Assembly (NCBI GenBank): GCA_964538355.1
Contig: CAZIFC010000037.1
Coordinates: 1 to 22,777 of the forward strand
Direction: 5' to 3'
Origin: Bilophila sp964538355
Lineage (GTDB): Bacteria; Desulfobacterota; Desulfovibrionia; Desulfovibrionales; Desulfovibrionaceae
DNA length: 22,777 bases
Part shown: positions 21,432 to 22,777 of the stretch, in pieces
Position numbering within the stretch: position 1 is the first letter of the stretch
Layout of the letters: each line of letters starts with the position of its first letter
The notes under the pieces: model-generated
Databases searched by the model: none
Told to the model about the DNA's origin: nothing
The model's input: only the letters and a program-made list of their open reading frames with translations
Made by a program: the position numbers and the translations under genes

Positions 21432-22777
21432 TTATGCGTCTTTTTCTTTTTTCAGCAATTTGAGGATGCCGCTGACGACCTTGGCCTTGTTTTTCTCGAA
21501 ATGGATGCGAGACTGCCGCTGGTGGAGCAGCTTGCGGCGTTCCGGCTCGTCCACGAGCTGGAGAAAGCTCTTTTCGAGCCGATCGGGATTGAATTTTTGC
21601 ATGACGCCGAGATAGGCGAAGCCGTGTTCGGCGCGGGCGAAGGTATGTCTGGCCTCGCGTTCGTGCTGGGCCAGCACGATGCTCGGGATACGCATGTGGG
21701 CCAGCTCGTATACGGTCCGCCCGGCGGAACAGATGGCAAGATCCACGTCTTCCATCATCCGCGACATGATGTTGGTGGCGTATTCAAAGCGCAGCAGGGG
21801 ATTGTCCAGCTTTTTGACATGGCTGGCCAGTTCGTCCCGGTGGGCGTAGCCCGGCCCGGTCACGATCCTGACGGCGATGCCCCGCTCGCGGCACAACGGT
21901 TCCACCACGTCCAGCGTCCGGCGGGTGTAGTCGGGCATGTCCGTACCGCCGAAGGTGATGAGCACGCATTTCGGCTCGGAGCGGAACTCGTTCTGCCTGG
22001 CCTGGAGGAACTCGTCGCGCAGGCAGAAGTATTTGTGCCCGTAGAGGAAGGCTGCGTGATGTTCCGCGTCCTTCGGCTCGTTTCCGGCGTCTTCGTACAG
22101 GGCGTTGATGACCTGATCCGCAAGCACCGAACCCGGCCCCTCGTCCTCGAAGTTGACGACCGGAATACGCGCGGCCTTGAGCCGTTCCATGTATTCGCGG
22201 GAGGTGTCCAGCATGTCGTTGATGACCAGATCGGGATCGAGGGCCAGCACGTCTTCCCACAGCTCTCCCTGCTGGATGCTGGTTCTGTAGTCCCGCGCGG
22301 CGATGTTGGAGGCGGCCAGTTCGCTTTCCTTCGTGCAGATGAAGAAGACCTTGTGGTTGGCAATTTCGTGCGCCAGCATGAGCGAGCGGAAGACGTGCCC
22401 CATGCCGATGGCGGGGTAGCCTGCGACCACAAAAACCACCCTGCGCTGGGTCAGCAGGCGTTCGCACAGCCACCAGTCCTGATAGCTGTTGATTTCCATG
22501 GCCCGATCATTGAGAAAATAGGGGACGGTGTGCCGGATGTTGCCGCCTTCCAGTGCCTCGGCCTTGACGATGATGAGGGCCTTGCTCTCGACCACCAGCT
22601 CCGATTCGTCCTCGGAAAGGAAGGATTCGAGACGCCCCTGATGGACTTCCCAGATCCGGTGTCGGACGCTCTTGACCGTCACAAGGCAGTCGGCCTCATT
22701 TTCAAGGAAGGTGCGGTAGGCATCGTCGATGTCCACCCACGTCAGCAGGGGGCAGCTTGCGCGGTACACGATGATGT
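21432..22777 (-). CDS. Cytidylyltransferase / PseG-like glycosyl hydrolase fusion (5' end outside window)
   Basis: The gene enters from the right edge; 447 residues are visible and the true start is not. Visible residues about 1-108 look like the C-terminal part of an acylneuraminate-type cytidylyltransferase (ASCPLLTWVDIDDAYRTF, then MEINSYQDWWLCE). Residues about 113-447 resemble PseG, the UDP-sugar hydrolase of pseudaminic acid synthesis. They show a GMGHVFRSLMLA motif with catalytic-type His127, LVINDMLD, ITFGGTDMPDY and ICSAGRTVYELAHMRIPS. Together they point to nonulosonic acid (pseudaminic/legionaminic-like) synthesis for flagellin or surface glycans. The GTG at 22769 is an internal Val codon, not a start. 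The exact sugar is inference. Confidence 0.85.
   Translation of the reverse strand, partial: IIVYRASCPLLTWVDIDDAYRTFLENEADCLVTVKSVRHRIWEVHQGRLESFLSEDESELVVESKALIIVKAEALEGGNIRHTVPYFLNDRAMEINSYQDWWLCERLLTQRRVVFVVAGYPAIGMGHVFRSLMLAHEIANHKVFFICTKESELAASNIAARDYRTSIQQGELWEDVLALDPDLVINDMLDTSREYMERLKAARIPVVNFEDEGPGSVLADQVINALYEDAGNEPKDAEHHAAFLYGHKYFCLRDEFLQARQNEFRSEPKCVLITFGGTDMPDYTRRTLDVVEPLCRERGIAVRIVTGPGYAHRDELASHVKKLDNPLLRFEYATNIMSRMMEDVDLAICSAGRTVYELAHMRIPSIVLAQHEREARHTFARAEHGFAYLGVMQKFNPDRLEKSFLQLVDEPERRKLLHQRQSRIHFEKNKAKVVSGILKLLKKEKDA

Overview
The window is GC-rich bacterial chromosome with an ordinary housekeeping layout. It carries 17 protein genes on both strands, and one of them runs off the right edge. 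The gene content (hflKC, a NimA-like flavoprotein, formate-dehydrogenase sulfurtransferase fdhD beside moaA, diaminopropionate ammonia-lyase, a cytidylyltransferase-PseG fusion) and two families of G/C-rich intergenic stem-loop repeats fit a Desulfovibrionaceae-type sulfite or sulfate reducer, possibly of the gut Bilophila/Desulfovibrio kind. That placement is inference from gene style, not a database result. I see no tRNA, rRNA, CRISPR array, insertion sequence or intact prophage.

Left part (1-5560): a secreted D,D-carboxypeptidase (minus) diverges from a monocistronic dnaK (plus), which ends in a 20-bp-stem terminator. A NimA/pyridoxamine-phosphate-oxidase-like flavoprotein (plus) then converges on an AlgC-type phosphomannomutase/phosphoglucomutase (minus).

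Middle (5561-11297): a good sigma70 promoter drives hflK-hflC, which overlap by 4 nt and are followed 23 nt later by a CI-like HTH/S24 regulator. After a structured gap come an MltB-type lytic transglycosylase lipoprotein with a TTG start and an exported metallophosphoesterase.

11297-14039 (all minus): a YkgJ-type cysteine-cluster protein and thiD form one pair. The SMR polyamine-exporter pair mdtJ-mdtI follows, preceded by a roughly 400-nt gap holding a palindromic operator-like site and a terminator-like leader. 14040-14610 is non-coding and holds two dispersed repeat elements and a short tandem repeat.

14611-22777: dpaL (minus) and an exported FG-GAP protein (minus), a NOL1/NOP2/Sun-type RNA m5C methyltransferase (plus), fdhD and moaA (plus; molybdenum cofactor and formate dehydrogenase maturation), then a perfect palindromic terminator shared with a convergent nonulosonate-type cytidylyltransferase/PseG fusion (minus, incomplete).

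The items most worth checking are the mdtJI leader and operator, the fdhD leader with mutually exclusive hairpins over the ribosome binding site, an FdhD lacking the CXXC sulfur-transfer motif, the linkage of an S24 phage-type regulator to hflKC, and two repeat families each seen twice. No wholly new system is evident.
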